From the NCBI RefSeq assembly GCF_002968295.1, contig NZ_CP134399.1, forward strand, positions 3,472,001-3,536,000: a DNA stretch of 64,000 bases, written 5' to 3'. Origin of the DNA: Mycobacterium sp. ITM-2016-00317. GTDB taxonomy: Bacteria; Actinomycetota; Actinomycetes; Mycobacteriales; Mycobacteriaceae. Shown in pieces: positions 9,201 to 16,500 of the stretch. The notes beneath the pieces are model-generated. The model saw only the letters and a program-made list of their open reading frames with translations. It was not told where the DNA came from and ran no database searches. Each line of letters begins with the position of its first letter. Within the stretch, counting starts at the first letter, position 1. The translations under genes and the position numbers were made by a program.

Positions 9201-10063
9201 TCGGCGATCATGGCCGCCGCGGTGCGGATGTCGGCCTCGGCCAGCCCGGTGATCGCGGCCACCCGTTCCGGCGGGTAGTCGGCAAGGAACGCGGGCATCA
9301 CCTCCCAGCCCTGCGTGTGCTCGGCGATGAATTCCTCGTCGACGGCGTGGTTTTCGACCAGCAGGTGCAGGATGCCGTTGAGCAGGGCCAGATCGGTGCC
9401 GGGCCGGATCTGCAGGTACAGGTCCGCGTCGGCGGCGGTCGCGGTGCGGCGCGGGTCCACCACGATCAGCTTCGCGCCCGCCTTGCGGCGGTCGGCCATC
9501 CGCAGGTACAGGATCGGATGGCAGTCGGCCATGTTGGAGCCGATGACGAAGAACAGGTCCGTGCAGTCGAAATCGGTGTAGGAGCCGGGCGGCCCGTCGG
9601 AGCCGAGCGATTGCTTGAAACCGGTGCCCGCGCTGGCCATGCACAGCCGGGAGTTCGACTCCAGGTGCATGGTGCGCAGATAGCCCTTGGCCAGCTTGGT
9701 CGCCAGATACTGTGCCTCCAGCGACATCTGGCCCGACACGTACAGGGCCACCGCGTCGGGGCCGTGCTCCTCGACGATGGCCCGCAGCCGCGCCGCCGCC
9801 TCGGCCAGTGCGGCGTCGACGTCCACGGCCACCGGGGTGGCCTCGCGCGACGGGCGCATCAGCGCGGTCCGCAACCGCCCATCGGTGGCGGCCATCAGCT
9901 CCGCGTGCGTGGCTCCCTTCGTGCACAACCGCCCGAAGTTGGCCGGGTGCAACCGGTCTCCGGACACCCGTGCGATGACGGGAGCGCCCGAGGCGGGGTC
10001 GGTGCGGGTCTCGACCGAGATGCCGCACCCGACCCCGCAGTAGGAACACGCGGTTCGGATCAT
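6278..10063 (-). CDS. nasN: Assimilatory nitrate reductase fused to CysJ-type flavoprotein (NasN type)
   Basis: 1261 residues from ATG 10063. Residues 1-720 form a molybdopterin (bis-MGD) oxidoreductase with an N-terminal [4Fe-4S] site: Cys6, Cys9 and Cys13 (CSYCGVGC) and Cys47. From about 740 there is a flavodoxin-like FMN domain (LWASQTGNAEEFAG, STFGDGGPPDN), and from about 920 a ferredoxin-reductase-like FAD/NADPH module (RQYSISSSP, GPGTGIAPFRGF, YVCGDATRMARDV). Electrons can thus pass from NADPH through FAD and FMN to the Mo site on one chain, reducing nitrate to nitrite in the cytoplasm. This matches the single-subunit NasN type I recall for M. smegmatis. It starts 2 bases after the narK stop. 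Confidence 0.93.
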   Translation of the reverse strand: MIRTACSYCGVGCGISVETRTDPASGAPVIARVSGDRLHPANFGRLCTKGATHAELMAATDGRLRTALMRPSREATPVAVDVDAALAEAAARLRAIVEEHGPDAVALYVSGQMSLEAQYLATKLAKGYLRTMHLESNSRLCMASAGTGFKQSLGSDGPPGSYTDFDCTDLFFVIGSNMADCHPILYLRMADRRKAGAKLIVVDPRRTATAADADLYLQIRPGTDLALLNGILHLLVENHAVDEEFIAEHTQGWEVMPAFLADYPPERVAAITGLAEADIRTAAAMIADARDWVSCWTMGLNQSTHGTWSTNAICNLHLATGALCRPGSGPMSLTGQPNAMGGREMGYMGPGLPGQRAVLSAEDRAFVEQQWELDPGTIRTDFGPGTVELFRRVGRGDIRAVWIICTNPVASMANRDTVTAALRTAELVITQDAYADTATNRYADIMLPATLWAETDAVMVNSDRTLTLLQQSVPPAGDARPDWELICGVARHLGFGDAFDYKSSEEVFDEIRRFHNPRTGYDLRGITHDRLRDTPVQWPCASSDAAERNPIRYLNDGVSQQLFVGAGGDRPRLAFATPSRRAVFYPRPHMDAAELPDDDYPFILNTGRLPHQWHTMTKTGKVAKLNKLNPGPFVEVHPDDAAALGVCEGQSVELVTRRGRAVLPAKITDRVRPGSTWVPFHWNDEHGEHLTVNALTNDVVDPDSLQPEFKVCAVRLVPAAVAAPNPAPAGRDKVRVTDGPLVLWASQTGNAEEFAGTLGERLSGAQLCAMDDVEPADLSGAGEVVIVTSTFGDGGPPDNGSAFWERLDSVQAPSLGGVRYAVLGLGDRSYDNFCGHAKSLDSRLADLGATRMLERADCEVYDDQPLARWADSVTELVGSAGPESGTSTRTTLFTRAEPIAAPLCRNTLLTPPGAAKEVRQFGFDVSEHDVTYSVGDSLGVRVVNSAAVVECWLAATGFYGDEAVVVDGAQIALREALTSHYDVCKVTSNLVRFVAEHCPQPGVAKRLRNDRGELDRWLVNRNGLDLVREFGVRADPQRWQEVLVRLTPRQYSISSSPLVSPREVQLTVSVVRYRGPDGSARGGVASTHLADLPAGTPVPVFLQRSPHFRPPPDTHTPMIMVGPGTGIAPFRGFLQERRALGHRGPNWLFFGDQHRAQNFYYRDDLQDMVDDGFLLLDLAFSRDQDKRVYVQHKLLDRGAEVWRWLADGAHFYVCGDATRMARDVDDALTEILRVHGAMKSDAARDYKREMVARKRYVRDVY

Positions 10064-10065
10064 CG

Positions 10066-11505
10066 CTATCCGACGGACACCGGCGCCGGGACGCGGCCGA
10101 TGTGCTCGCCGGTGTGCGTCCGGTGTTCCTGCAGCCGCAGGAACACGAACCAGGTGACGAACGCGCACACCACGTAGAAGCCCAGGAACACCCAGAACGC
10201 GTTGGTGGCCGACTTCGCGTCGCCGACGTAGGACGCACGCAGCACCACGTTGATGAACACCCCGCCCAGCGCGCCGACCGCGCCGGCGAACCCGATCAGC
10301 GCGCCCGACATCGCGCGCGACCACGCGGCCTTCTCGTCGCGGCTCAGATCCTCGCGGCCCTGCGCCTTGGCCTCGAAGATCGACGGGATCATCTTGTAGG
10401 TCGACCCGTTGCCCAGGCCGGACAGCACGAACAGCAGGATGAACCCGGCGACGTAGCCGACCATCTGCCCGCCGGTCGGGGCCCCGGCCTGAGCGTCGTC
10501 CAGCACCCCGGACGCCACCAGGATGCCGGCGGAGAACATCATCGCGACGAACACGTACAGGGTGACCTTCCCGCCGCCGATCCGGTCGGCCAGCCTGCCG
10601 CCGAAGGGCCGGGAGATCGAGCCGAGCAGCGGGCCGAGGAACGCGATCTGTGCGGCGTGCAGCGACGCCTGCGCGGCGGTCTCGCCCCCGGCCAGGAAGT
10701 TGATCTGCAGCACCTGGCCGAACGCGAACGAGAAGCCGATGAACGACCCGAACGTGCCGATGTAGAGGAAGCTCATCACCCAGGAGTGCCGGAACCGCAT
10801 CGCCTCGACGAGCGCACCGAAGTTGGATTTCTGGTTGCGCAGGTTGTCCATGTTCACCGCGGCGCCCACCGCGGCCACGCTGATCGCGACAAGGTAGACG
10901 GCGCAGACGATTTCGGGGCTGGTGTTGCCGACGGTGGCGATCACGAGCAGACCGAGCAACTGGATCACCGGCACGCCGATGTTGCCGCCGCCGGCGTTGA
11001 GGCCCAGCGCCCAGCCCTTGAGCCGCTGCGGATAGAACGCGTTGATGTTGGTCATCGACGACGCGAAGTTGCCGCCGCCGAGGCCGGCGAACGCGGCGAT
11101 CACCATGTAGGTGGTGTAGGACGCCGGGTTCTTCATGTAGTACAGCGTCAGCACGGTGGGGATGAGCAGCAGCAGCGCACTGACCACCGTCCAGTTGCGG
11201 CCGCCGAACCTGGCCGGGGCGATGGTGTACGGGATGCGCATGAACGCCCCGACCAGCGTCGGCACCGCCACCAGGTAGAACTTGCCCGCGGCGTCGATCC
11301 CGTACACGTCCTGCGGCATGAACAGCACCATCACCGACCAGATCGACCACACCGAGAAACCGACGTGCTCGGCGACGATGGACCAGATCAGGTTGCGTTT
11401 CGCGACGTCTTTACCGCCCGACTCCCAGGCCTCGACATCCTCGGGATCCCAGGTGTCGATATCGCGCGTTCGTTTCGCCATGACACCAGTGAAAGGCCAG
11501 GTCAT
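10066..11505 (-). CDS. narK: Nitrate/nitrite transporter, MFS NarK family
   Basis: 479 residues, about 12 transmembrane segments. Family features: N-terminal WDPEDVEAWE before the first helix, two Gly-rich nitrate-signature helices (FAGLGGGNFASSMTNINAF and LSGLGNGSTYKMIPSIF), and an Arg in the first substrate helix. It should import nitrate and/or export nitrite at the cytoplasmic membrane. An ATG at 11481 (MAKRTRDIDTW) is an alternative start; 11505 is preceded by a weak GGACAGGGA site. It forms an operon with nasN directly downstream and is divergent from the nirB operon, with possible GlnR sites between. Confidence 0.93.
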   Translation of the reverse strand: MTWPFTGVMAKRTRDIDTWDPEDVEAWESGGKDVAKRNLIWSIVAEHVGFSVWSIWSVMVLFMPQDVYGIDAAGKFYLVAVPTLVGAFMRIPYTIAPARFGGRNWTVVSALLLLIPTVLTLYYMKNPASYTTYMVIAAFAGLGGGNFASSMTNINAFYPQRLKGWALGLNAGGGNIGVPVIQLLGLLVIATVGNTSPEIVCAVYLVAISVAAVGAAVNMDNLRNQKSNFGALVEAMRFRHSWVMSFLYIGTFGSFIGFSFAFGQVLQINFLAGGETAAQASLHAAQIAFLGPLLGSISRPFGGRLADRIGGGKVTLYVFVAMMFSAGILVASGVLDDAQAGAPTGGQMVGYVAGFILLFVLSGLGNGSTYKMIPSIFEAKAQGREDLSRDEKAAWSRAMSGALIGFAGAVGALGGVFINVVLRASYVGDAKSATNAFWVFLGFYVVCAFVTWFVFLRLQEHRTHTGEHIGRVPAPVSVG

Positions 11506-11526
11506 TCCCTGTCCATTGCACGTCGA

Positions 11527-11542
11527 TGACCGGGGTGAAAAC
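11527..11542. promoter_or_regulatory. Weak GlnR-like box between narK and the nirB operon
   Basis: TGAC-CGGGGT-GAAAAC resembles the actinobacterial GlnR consensus gTnAC-n6-GaAAC, with the second AC displaced by one base. It lies 22 bases upstream of the narK start. Role inferred from position between two nitrogen operons; weak match. Confidence 0.3.
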
Positions 11543-11619
11543 TCGCCCTCACACCACCGCCGGGCTCACCGTGAGGGGTTCTCGCTGTGATCGCAGGGAT
11601 CCACAGGCGTGTTGCGGGG

Positions 11620-11635
11620 GAAACGCCTCCGAAAC
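11620..11635. promoter_or_regulatory. Candidate GlnR box (AC-n9-AC) upstream of the nirB operon
   Basis: GAAAC-GCCTCC-GAAAC keeps the AC-n9-AC spacing that I recall for mycobacterial GlnR sites and lies 23 bases before the ATG at 11658. Nitrogen-limitation control of nitrate and nitrite reduction by GlnR is known in mycobacteria; binding here is inferred only. Confidence 0.4.
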
Positions 11636-11657
11636 ACCCCGCTCCTAGCTTCGAGCC

Positions 11658-12008
11658 ATGACCGACGGAAGCACACCGCAGTTCCTGCAGGGGGCGTTCA
11701 CCTTCGAAGGCGGCGGCTACGACAAACCGGTGCCGATCGACGCGCCACGCTACGTGGTGCCTGCCGGAGCCGTCACCCAACCGGTGTACTTCCGGGGCGG
11801 CAACTCCACCGAGGAGATGATCACCGTGGTGCTGTTCCGCGACGGGGTGCCGATGCGCTACTTCCCGATCGCGGCCAAGGGCGCCACCCACGTCGCACTG
11901 CGGGTGGTCGAGGACCTGCTCGGCGACACCGTGCTGGAGCTCTACGTCGCCGCACCGGACGGGGTGAAGGGCACGGTGATGCTGGATCTGGGCCTGGTGG
12001 AGATCTGA
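11658..12008 (+). CDS. Conserved small protein of the nitrite reductase operon
   Basis: 116 residues, all-beta looking, no signal peptide or membrane segment. Motifs such as YVVPAGAVTQPVYFRGGN, FRDGVPMRYFPI and VALRVVEDL are regular but match no enzyme family I can name. The stop codon shares one base with the nirB ATG (TGATG), so translation is coupled. A role supporting nitrite or nitrate reduction, for example assembly or sensing, is a guess from context. In some mycobacterial annotations proteins at this place carry a molybdopterin label, but no cofactor motif is visible here. Confidence 0.75.
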   Translation: MTDGSTPQFLQGAFTFEGGGYDKPVPIDAPRYVVPAGAVTQPVYFRGGNSTEEMITVVLFRDGVPMRYFPIAAKGATHVALRVVEDLLGDTVLELYVAAPDGVKGTVMLDLGLVEI

Positions 12009-14476
12009 TGGCCCAGCGGCTGGTGGTGGCCGGCAACGGGATGGCCGGCGTCCGCGCGCTGGAGGAGGTGCTGGCGCGGGGCGGGGCGGATCATTTTCAG
12101 ATCACGGTGTTCGGCGACGAGCCGTACGGGAACTACAACCGGATTCTGCTGTCGAATGTGCTTGCCGGGGTCGATGATCCGGCCGAGATCTACCTCAACG
12201 CGCTGGACTGGTACACCGACAACGGCATCGACCTGCGCGCCGGGGTGCGGGTGGTGCGGCTCGACACCTTCGCCCACCTGGTGCACGCCGACGACGGCAC
12301 CACGCTGCACTACGACAAGCTGATCCTGGCCACCGGAAGCCGCTCGTTCTTTCCTCCGATGGCGGGTCTGTGGGCCGACGACAAGACGCTGGCCGACGGC
12401 GTGTTCGGCTTCCGCACGCTCGACGACACGGCCTCGATGATCGCCGAGGCGGCCAATCGCACCAAGGCGGTGGTGATCGGCGGCGGGCTGCTGGGCCTGG
12501 AAGCCGCGCGCGGACTGCAGAGTCGCGGCATGACCGTCGACGTCGTGCACGCCGGACCGACGCTGATGAACGCCCAACTCGACGACCCGGCCGGCGCGAT
12601 CCTGCGCAAGTCCGTGGAGAACCTCGGCATCACGGTGCACACGGAGAAGCGCACCACCGAGGTCGTCCTCGCCGACGACGGCAGGCTCGCCGGCGTCGTG
12701 TTCTCCGATGGGACGCGCCTGGACTGCGACATGCTGGTGATCGCGGCGGGCATCCGGCCGAATGTCGGCCTGGCGCAACGGGCCGGGCTGACCGTCGAGC
12801 GCGCGATCGTCACCGACGACCACATGCGCTCGGTCGACGACGACGACGTCTACGTCGTCGGCGAGTGCGCCCAGCACCGCGGCCAGGTCTACGGCCTGGT
12901 GGCACCGCTGTGGGAGCAGGCGAGGGTGCTGGCCGACCACCTCACCGGCGCGGACTCCGCGGCGGCCTACCACGGCTCCCGGGTGGCCACGAAACTCAAG
13001 GTCGCCGGCGTCGACGTCGCCGCCATGGGTGTCAAGGGACCCGAACATCCCGACGACGAGTTCGCGCAGTACAGCGAACCCAGGCACGGCGTCTACAAGA
13101 CGGTGGTGATCCGCGACGGGAAGCTGGTGGGCGCCACGCTCGTCGGTGACGTCTCCAAGGTGGCGTTCCTGACCCAGGCCTTCGACAGCGGCCTGCCGCT
13201 GCCCGACGAACGGGTGTCGCTGCTGTTCGACATCGGCACCCCGGACGTCGGAGTGGGAGTGGCCGAGCTCGCCGACGACGCCCAGGTGTGCAACTGCAAC
13301 GGTGTGTCCAAGGGCGCGCTGGTCTCGTGCGTGCGGGCCGGCGAGACGTCGGTGTCCGGGGTGATGGCCAAGACCAAGGCCGGCAAGGGGTGCGGGTCCT
13401 GCAAGGAGCTGGTCGGCCAGGTGGTCGAGTGGGCGGCCGGCGGCGCGGTGGCCGAGGATCCGTCGGCGACCTGGTACGTCCCGGGCATTCCGTACGACAA
13501 AGCTACCTTGATGCACCACATCCGTGACCTCGAACTGCATTCGGTGTCCTCGGTTTTCGCCGCGCTGGCACCCGACGGCAAGGAGGATGCCGGGTCGAAG
13601 ATGGCGTTGGCCTCGCTGCTGGACATGATGTGGGCCGACGAGTTCGTCGACGAGCGCGACGCCCGGTTCATCAACGACCGGGTGCACGCCAACATCCAGC
13701 GCGACGGCACGTTCTCGGTGGTGCCGCAGATGAAGGGCGGGGTCACCGATGCCGCGCAGCTGCGCAGGATCGCCGACGTCGCCGAGAAGTACGCGATCCC
13801 GATGATCAAGCTCACCGGGGGTCAGCGCATCGACCTGCTCGGCGTGCGCAAGGAGGACCTGCCCGCAGTGTGGGCGGATCTGGACATGCCGTCCGGGTAC
13901 GCCTACGGCAAGAGCTTCCGGACGGTGAAAACCTGTGTGGGCAGCGACTTCTGCCGATTCGGTGTCGGCGACTCGACGGCGCTGGGGATCGCGATCGAGG
14001 AGCGCTTCAAGGGCCTGGCCAGCCCGGCGAAGATGAAGCTCGCGGTCACGGGCTGTCCGCGCAACTGCGCGGAGGCGCTGTGCAAGGACCTCGGCGTGGT
14101 CGCCGTCGACGGCGGGCGGTGGGAGATCTACGTCGGCGGCGCGGCGGGCGCACACATCCGCAAGGGCGATCTGCTCGCGACCGTCGACGACCCGCAGACC
14201 GTGATCACCCTGACGGGCCGGTTCCTGCAGTACTACCGCGAAAGTGCCGATTGGCTTGAGCGCACGTACAAGTGGGTGCCCAGGGTCGGCATCGAGCACA
14301 TCCGGGAGGTGGTCGTGGAGGATCGCGACGGTCTCGCCGCCGGCCTCGACGAACGGATGCAGAAATCCGTGGACGCCTACCGCGACCCGTGGGAGGACGG
14401 CCGCGAACCGGCCTCGGTGGGGCAGTTCCGCCCGTCGCTGCCGCTGTTGCCGCTCCCCCAGGTGCCGGTGCGGTGA
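12008..14476 (+). CDS. nirB: NAD(P)H-dependent assimilatory nitrite reductase, large subunit
   Basis: 822 residues. Order of domains: FAD/NAD(P) pyridine nucleotide-disulfide reductase (NGMAGVRALEEVL at the N-terminus, second nucleotide site VVIGGGLLGLEAARGL near 160), a BFD-like [2Fe-2S] domain (CNCNGVSKG near 428, then GKGCGSCKE), and the sirohaem/[4Fe-4S] nitrite/sulfite reductase module with CVGSDFC near 643 and GCPRNC near 683. It reduces nitrite to ammonium in the cytoplasm in six electron steps. It overlaps nirD by GTGA and follows the small protein by a one-base overlap, so the three genes form one operon divergent from narK-nasN. Confidence 0.96.
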   Translation: MAQRLVVAGNGMAGVRALEEVLARGGADHFQITVFGDEPYGNYNRILLSNVLAGVDDPAEIYLNALDWYTDNGIDLRAGVRVVRLDTFAHLVHADDGTTLHYDKLILATGSRSFFPPMAGLWADDKTLADGVFGFRTLDDTASMIAEAANRTKAVVIGGGLLGLEAARGLQSRGMTVDVVHAGPTLMNAQLDDPAGAILRKSVENLGITVHTEKRTTEVVLADDGRLAGVVFSDGTRLDCDMLVIAAGIRPNVGLAQRAGLTVERAIVTDDHMRSVDDDDVYVVGECAQHRGQVYGLVAPLWEQARVLADHLTGADSAAAYHGSRVATKLKVAGVDVAAMGVKGPEHPDDEFAQYSEPRHGVYKTVVIRDGKLVGATLVGDVSKVAFLTQAFDSGLPLPDERVSLLFDIGTPDVGVGVAELADDAQVCNCNGVSKGALVSCVRAGETSVSGVMAKTKAGKGCGSCKELVGQVVEWAAGGAVAEDPSATWYVPGIPYDKATLMHHIRDLELHSVSSVFAALAPDGKEDAGSKMALASLLDMMWADEFVDERDARFINDRVHANIQRDGTFSVVPQMKGGVTDAAQLRRIADVAEKYAIPMIKLTGGQRIDLLGVRKEDLPAVWADLDMPSGYAYGKSFRTVKTCVGSDFCRFGVGDSTALGIAIEERFKGLASPAKMKLAVTGCPRNCAEALCKDLGVVAVDGGRWEIYVGGAAGAHIRKGDLLATVDDPQTVITLTGRFLQYYRESADWLERTYKWVPRVGIEHIREVVVEDRDGLAAGLDERMQKSVDAYRDPWEDGREPASVGQFRPSLPLLPLPQVPVR

Positions 14477-14790
14477 GCGTCAGGGTGACCATCGACATCG
14501 GCCCGGTCGACGAGATCCCGGTCGGCGAGGGCCGCACGTTCGCGGTCGACGGGGCGCAGATCGCGGTGTTCCGGCTGCGGGACGGATCGCTGCGCGCGGT
14601 CGACGCGGTATGCCCGCACCGGGGCGGGCCGCTGGCCGACGGTCTGACCGACGACTGCGTGGTGGTCTGCCCGCTGCACGGGCACACCTTCGACATGAGC
14701 ACGGGCACTGAGGTGTCCGGCGCCGCGATGTCGGTGCGCTGCTATCCGGTCGAGGCCGCGGACGGGACGATCCGGCTGACGCTTCCCTGA
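14473..14790 (+). CDS. nirD: Nitrite reductase small subunit, Rieske type
   Basis: 105 residues from a GTG at 14473 that overlaps the nirB stop. A Rieske [2Fe-2S] site is complete: Cys47-x-His49 in CPHRGG and Cys66-x2-His69 in CPLHGH. This indicates the iron-sulfur-containing form of NirD, unlike the enterobacterial subunit that lacks the ligands. It should act with NirB in nitrite reduction. Confidence 0.94.
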   Translation: MSVRVTIDIGPVDEIPVGEGRTFAVDGAQIAVFRLRDGSLRAVDAVCPHRGGPLADGLTDDCVVVCPLHGHTFDMSTGTEVSGAAMSVRCYPVEAADGTIRLTLP

Positions 14791-14807
14791 CGAGTTACGG
14801 GACGTGG

Positions 14808-14834
14808 TGGCGGTTTCGCAGCCTTTCTCCGCCA
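14808..14834. terminator. Possible stem-loop between convergent nirD and tetR gene
   Basis: TGGCGG (14808-14813) pairs with CCGCCA (14829-14834) across a 15-base loop in the 49-base gap between two convergent stops. It has a short stem and no T-run, so this is a weak terminator candidate. Confidence 0.3.
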
Positions 14835-14839
14835 TGTCG

Positions 14840-15466
14840 TTACGTAAGTTCGTCACCGGGTGGCTGCTGCGACAGGATCGCGCTGCCCAGCCAGCGTTTG
14901 AGGAAGCGCCGCAACTCCTCGGGCGGCCGGGCCGGGTCGTTGGGCGCGACGAAGAACGACAGCATGGTGCGCAGGGTGAACTCGACCATCTCGCCCAACG
15001 CCGCGTCGTCGTAACCGTAGGCCTGCCAGTCGACGTCGAAGCGGGTGATCATGCGCATGCCGAAGTCGCGTGCCAGTGCCGAGGCGACCTCGCTGGGCCT
15101 GGCGGCCGAACTCGGCGCCGACAGCAGGATCGCCAGGTGCGGGATCGCGACGACGGCGTCGAGGGTGAACATGACGCCCTCGGTCATCGCGTCGGCGGGA
15201 TCGTGGATTCCGCGGACGTGCGCGGCCAGCGAATCGAGGAACCCGTCGACCGATGCGATCGCGGCAGCGCGCATGAGTTCGTCGGCGGTCGGAAAGTACC
15301 GGTACACGGTCTGCCGGATCACGCCGAGGGACTCGGCGACGTCGGCGATGGTGATCGCGGCGCCGGTCTCGGTGATCAGGTCGACGGCGGCGGCGACGAT
15401 GCGTTGCGCGGCCTCGGTGTCGGTGGCCGGCGGATCACCGCCCCAACCTCGACGTTTGCGTGCCAT
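14840..15466 (-). CDS. TetR family transcriptional regulator
   Basis: 208 residues. The N-terminal third is a TetR helix-turn-helix: AAVDLITETGAAITIADVA, then SLGVIRQTVYRYFPTADEL as the recognition helix. The remainder is the helical ligand-binding and dimer domain with no recognisable ligand motif. The gene is divergent from the predicted di-iron protein gene, and a perfect inverted repeat sits in the shared promoter (15514-15549), so it most likely represses itself and the divergent pair. Inducer unknown. Confidence 0.9.
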   Translation of the reverse strand: MARKRRGWGGDPPATDTEAAQRIVAAAVDLITETGAAITIADVAESLGVIRQTVYRYFPTADELMRAAAIASVDGFLDSLAAHVRGIHDPADAMTEGVMFTLDAVVAIPHLAILLSAPSSAARPSEVASALARDFGMRMITRFDVDWQAYGYDDAALGEMVEFTLRTMLSFFVAPNDPARPPEELRRFLKRWLGSAILSQQPPGDELT

Positions 15467-15513
15467 CGTGGCTCCGACGCTAGCACAGGCGTTGACGTCG
15501 GACCTCTGATGCA

Positions 15514-15549
15514 GTAATCATACATTCACAGCCATCTCTGTATGATTAC
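15514..15549. promoter_or_regulatory. Perfect 11-bp inverted repeat operator with two embedded -10 boxes
   Basis: GTAATCATACA (15514-15524) and TGTATGATTAC (15539-15549) are exact inverted complements separated by 14 bases. Each arm contains TATGAT, a good -10 hexamer, one per strand (15541-15546 on plus). This suggests face-to-face divergent promoters both covered by the TetR protein. Its low GC stands out from the flanks. Confidence 0.75.
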
Positions 15550-15570
15550 CGACGATTGCCGAGGACCGGT

Positions 15571-16500
15571 ATGACCGACCTGATAGTGCGCAAACTGCGA
15601 TTCGCGTTCGCCGAGCACGACGTCCCGTTCCTGTGGAACGAGGCCAACCCCGCCTTCTCGGCGATGGCCAACGCGGTGTCGTTCCTGGCCGTCGGCTTCG
15701 AGAAGATGATCGGCGGCATGATCCCGGAGGCGATGCCCCACATCAGCGATCCGGCGATCGCCGAGGAGGCCGACGCGTTCGTCCGCCAGGAGGGCCAGCA
15801 CTCGATGGCCCACCGGCAGCACGTGAAGGGGTTGATCAGGTCCTACCCCGGCCTCAAGGACACGCTCGACAAGGTCATCGCCGCCTACGACGACATGACG
15901 GCCAACACCCCGCTGAAGTACCGGCTGGCCTACACCGCCGACCTGGAGGCGACCTTCACCCCGGTGTTCAAGCTGATGCTCGACCACGACGACACGCTGT
16001 TCGCCCCCGGCGACGACCGGGTCGCGTCACTGTTCCTGTGGCACTTCGTCGAAGAGGTCGAACACCGAAGCTCCGCGCTGATCATCTACGACGCGGTCGT
16101 CGACGACCCGTGGTACCGGATGCGGGTGGCGCCGAAGATCTTCAACCACGTCATGGACATCATCCGGCTGGTCTCCGAGGACTTCAACACGCACGTCCCG
16201 CTGTCCGAGCGCAAGGTCGACGCGATGTCGACGTTCCGCATCCACCGGCGCAAGAAGGCACTGCTGCAACGCCTTCCGTTCATCGACGCGCCCTATGACG
16301 GCCCGTTCGCCAACGCGTTCAGCGAATTGCCGCTGCGTGAGCAGCTCGTCGCGCTCAACGGCGTGGTGCGCAGCCAGATCCCCGGCCACGACCCGACCCA
16401 CGAGAAGCTGCCCGCGCTGGCCGACCGGTGGTTCGAGCGCTACGCCGCCGGCTACGACGTGACCAAGTGGTACACCGCCAAGGAGTCCGCCGATGTCTGA
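15571..16500 (+). CDS. Predicted metal-dependent hydrolase / di-iron protein (COG3687-like)
   Basis: 309 residues. ATG 15571 is chosen because GAGGA lies 5 bases upstream; a TTG at 15556 is less likely. The protein carries two E-x2-H motifs, EGQHSMAH near residue 78 and FVEEVEHRSS near residue 158, plus further acidic residues one helix away. That spacing resembles ferritin-like di-iron carboxylate proteins, and I associate the sequence with the family annotated as predicted metal-dependent hydrolase. Substrate unknown. It overlaps the next membrane protein gene by 8 bases and is controlled from the TetR operator region. Confidence 0.75.
   Translation: MTDLIVRKLRFAFAEHDVPFLWNEANPAFSAMANAVSFLAVGFEKMIGGMIPEAMPHISDPAIAEEADAFVRQEGQHSMAHRQHVKGLIRSYPGLKDTLDKVIAAYDDMTANTPLKYRLAYTADLEATFTPVFKLMLDHDDTLFAPGDDRVASLFLWHFVEEVEHRSSALIIYDAVVDDPWYRMRVAPKIFNHVMDIIRLVSEDFNTHVPLSERKVDAMSTFRIHRRKKALLQRLPFIDAPYDGPFANAFSELPLREQLVALNGVVRSQIPGHDPTHEKLPALADRWFERYAAGYDVTKWYTAKESADV

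Noticed and set aside
7280..10177. A 965-codon plus-strand open frame opposite nasN
   Set aside because: Antisense shadow of a long GC-rich gene; composition and lack of any motif argue against coding.
10064..11350. Extension of nasN by about 430 residues over narK in another phase
   Set aside because: The upstream part is Arg/Gly-rich noise, whereas ATG 10063 begins directly with the iron-sulfur motif and sits 2 bases after the narK stop.
11609..12007. Extension of nirB upstream across the 116-residue gene
   Set aside because: The 116-residue frame has natural composition and the nirB FAD-binding motif begins right after ATG 12008.
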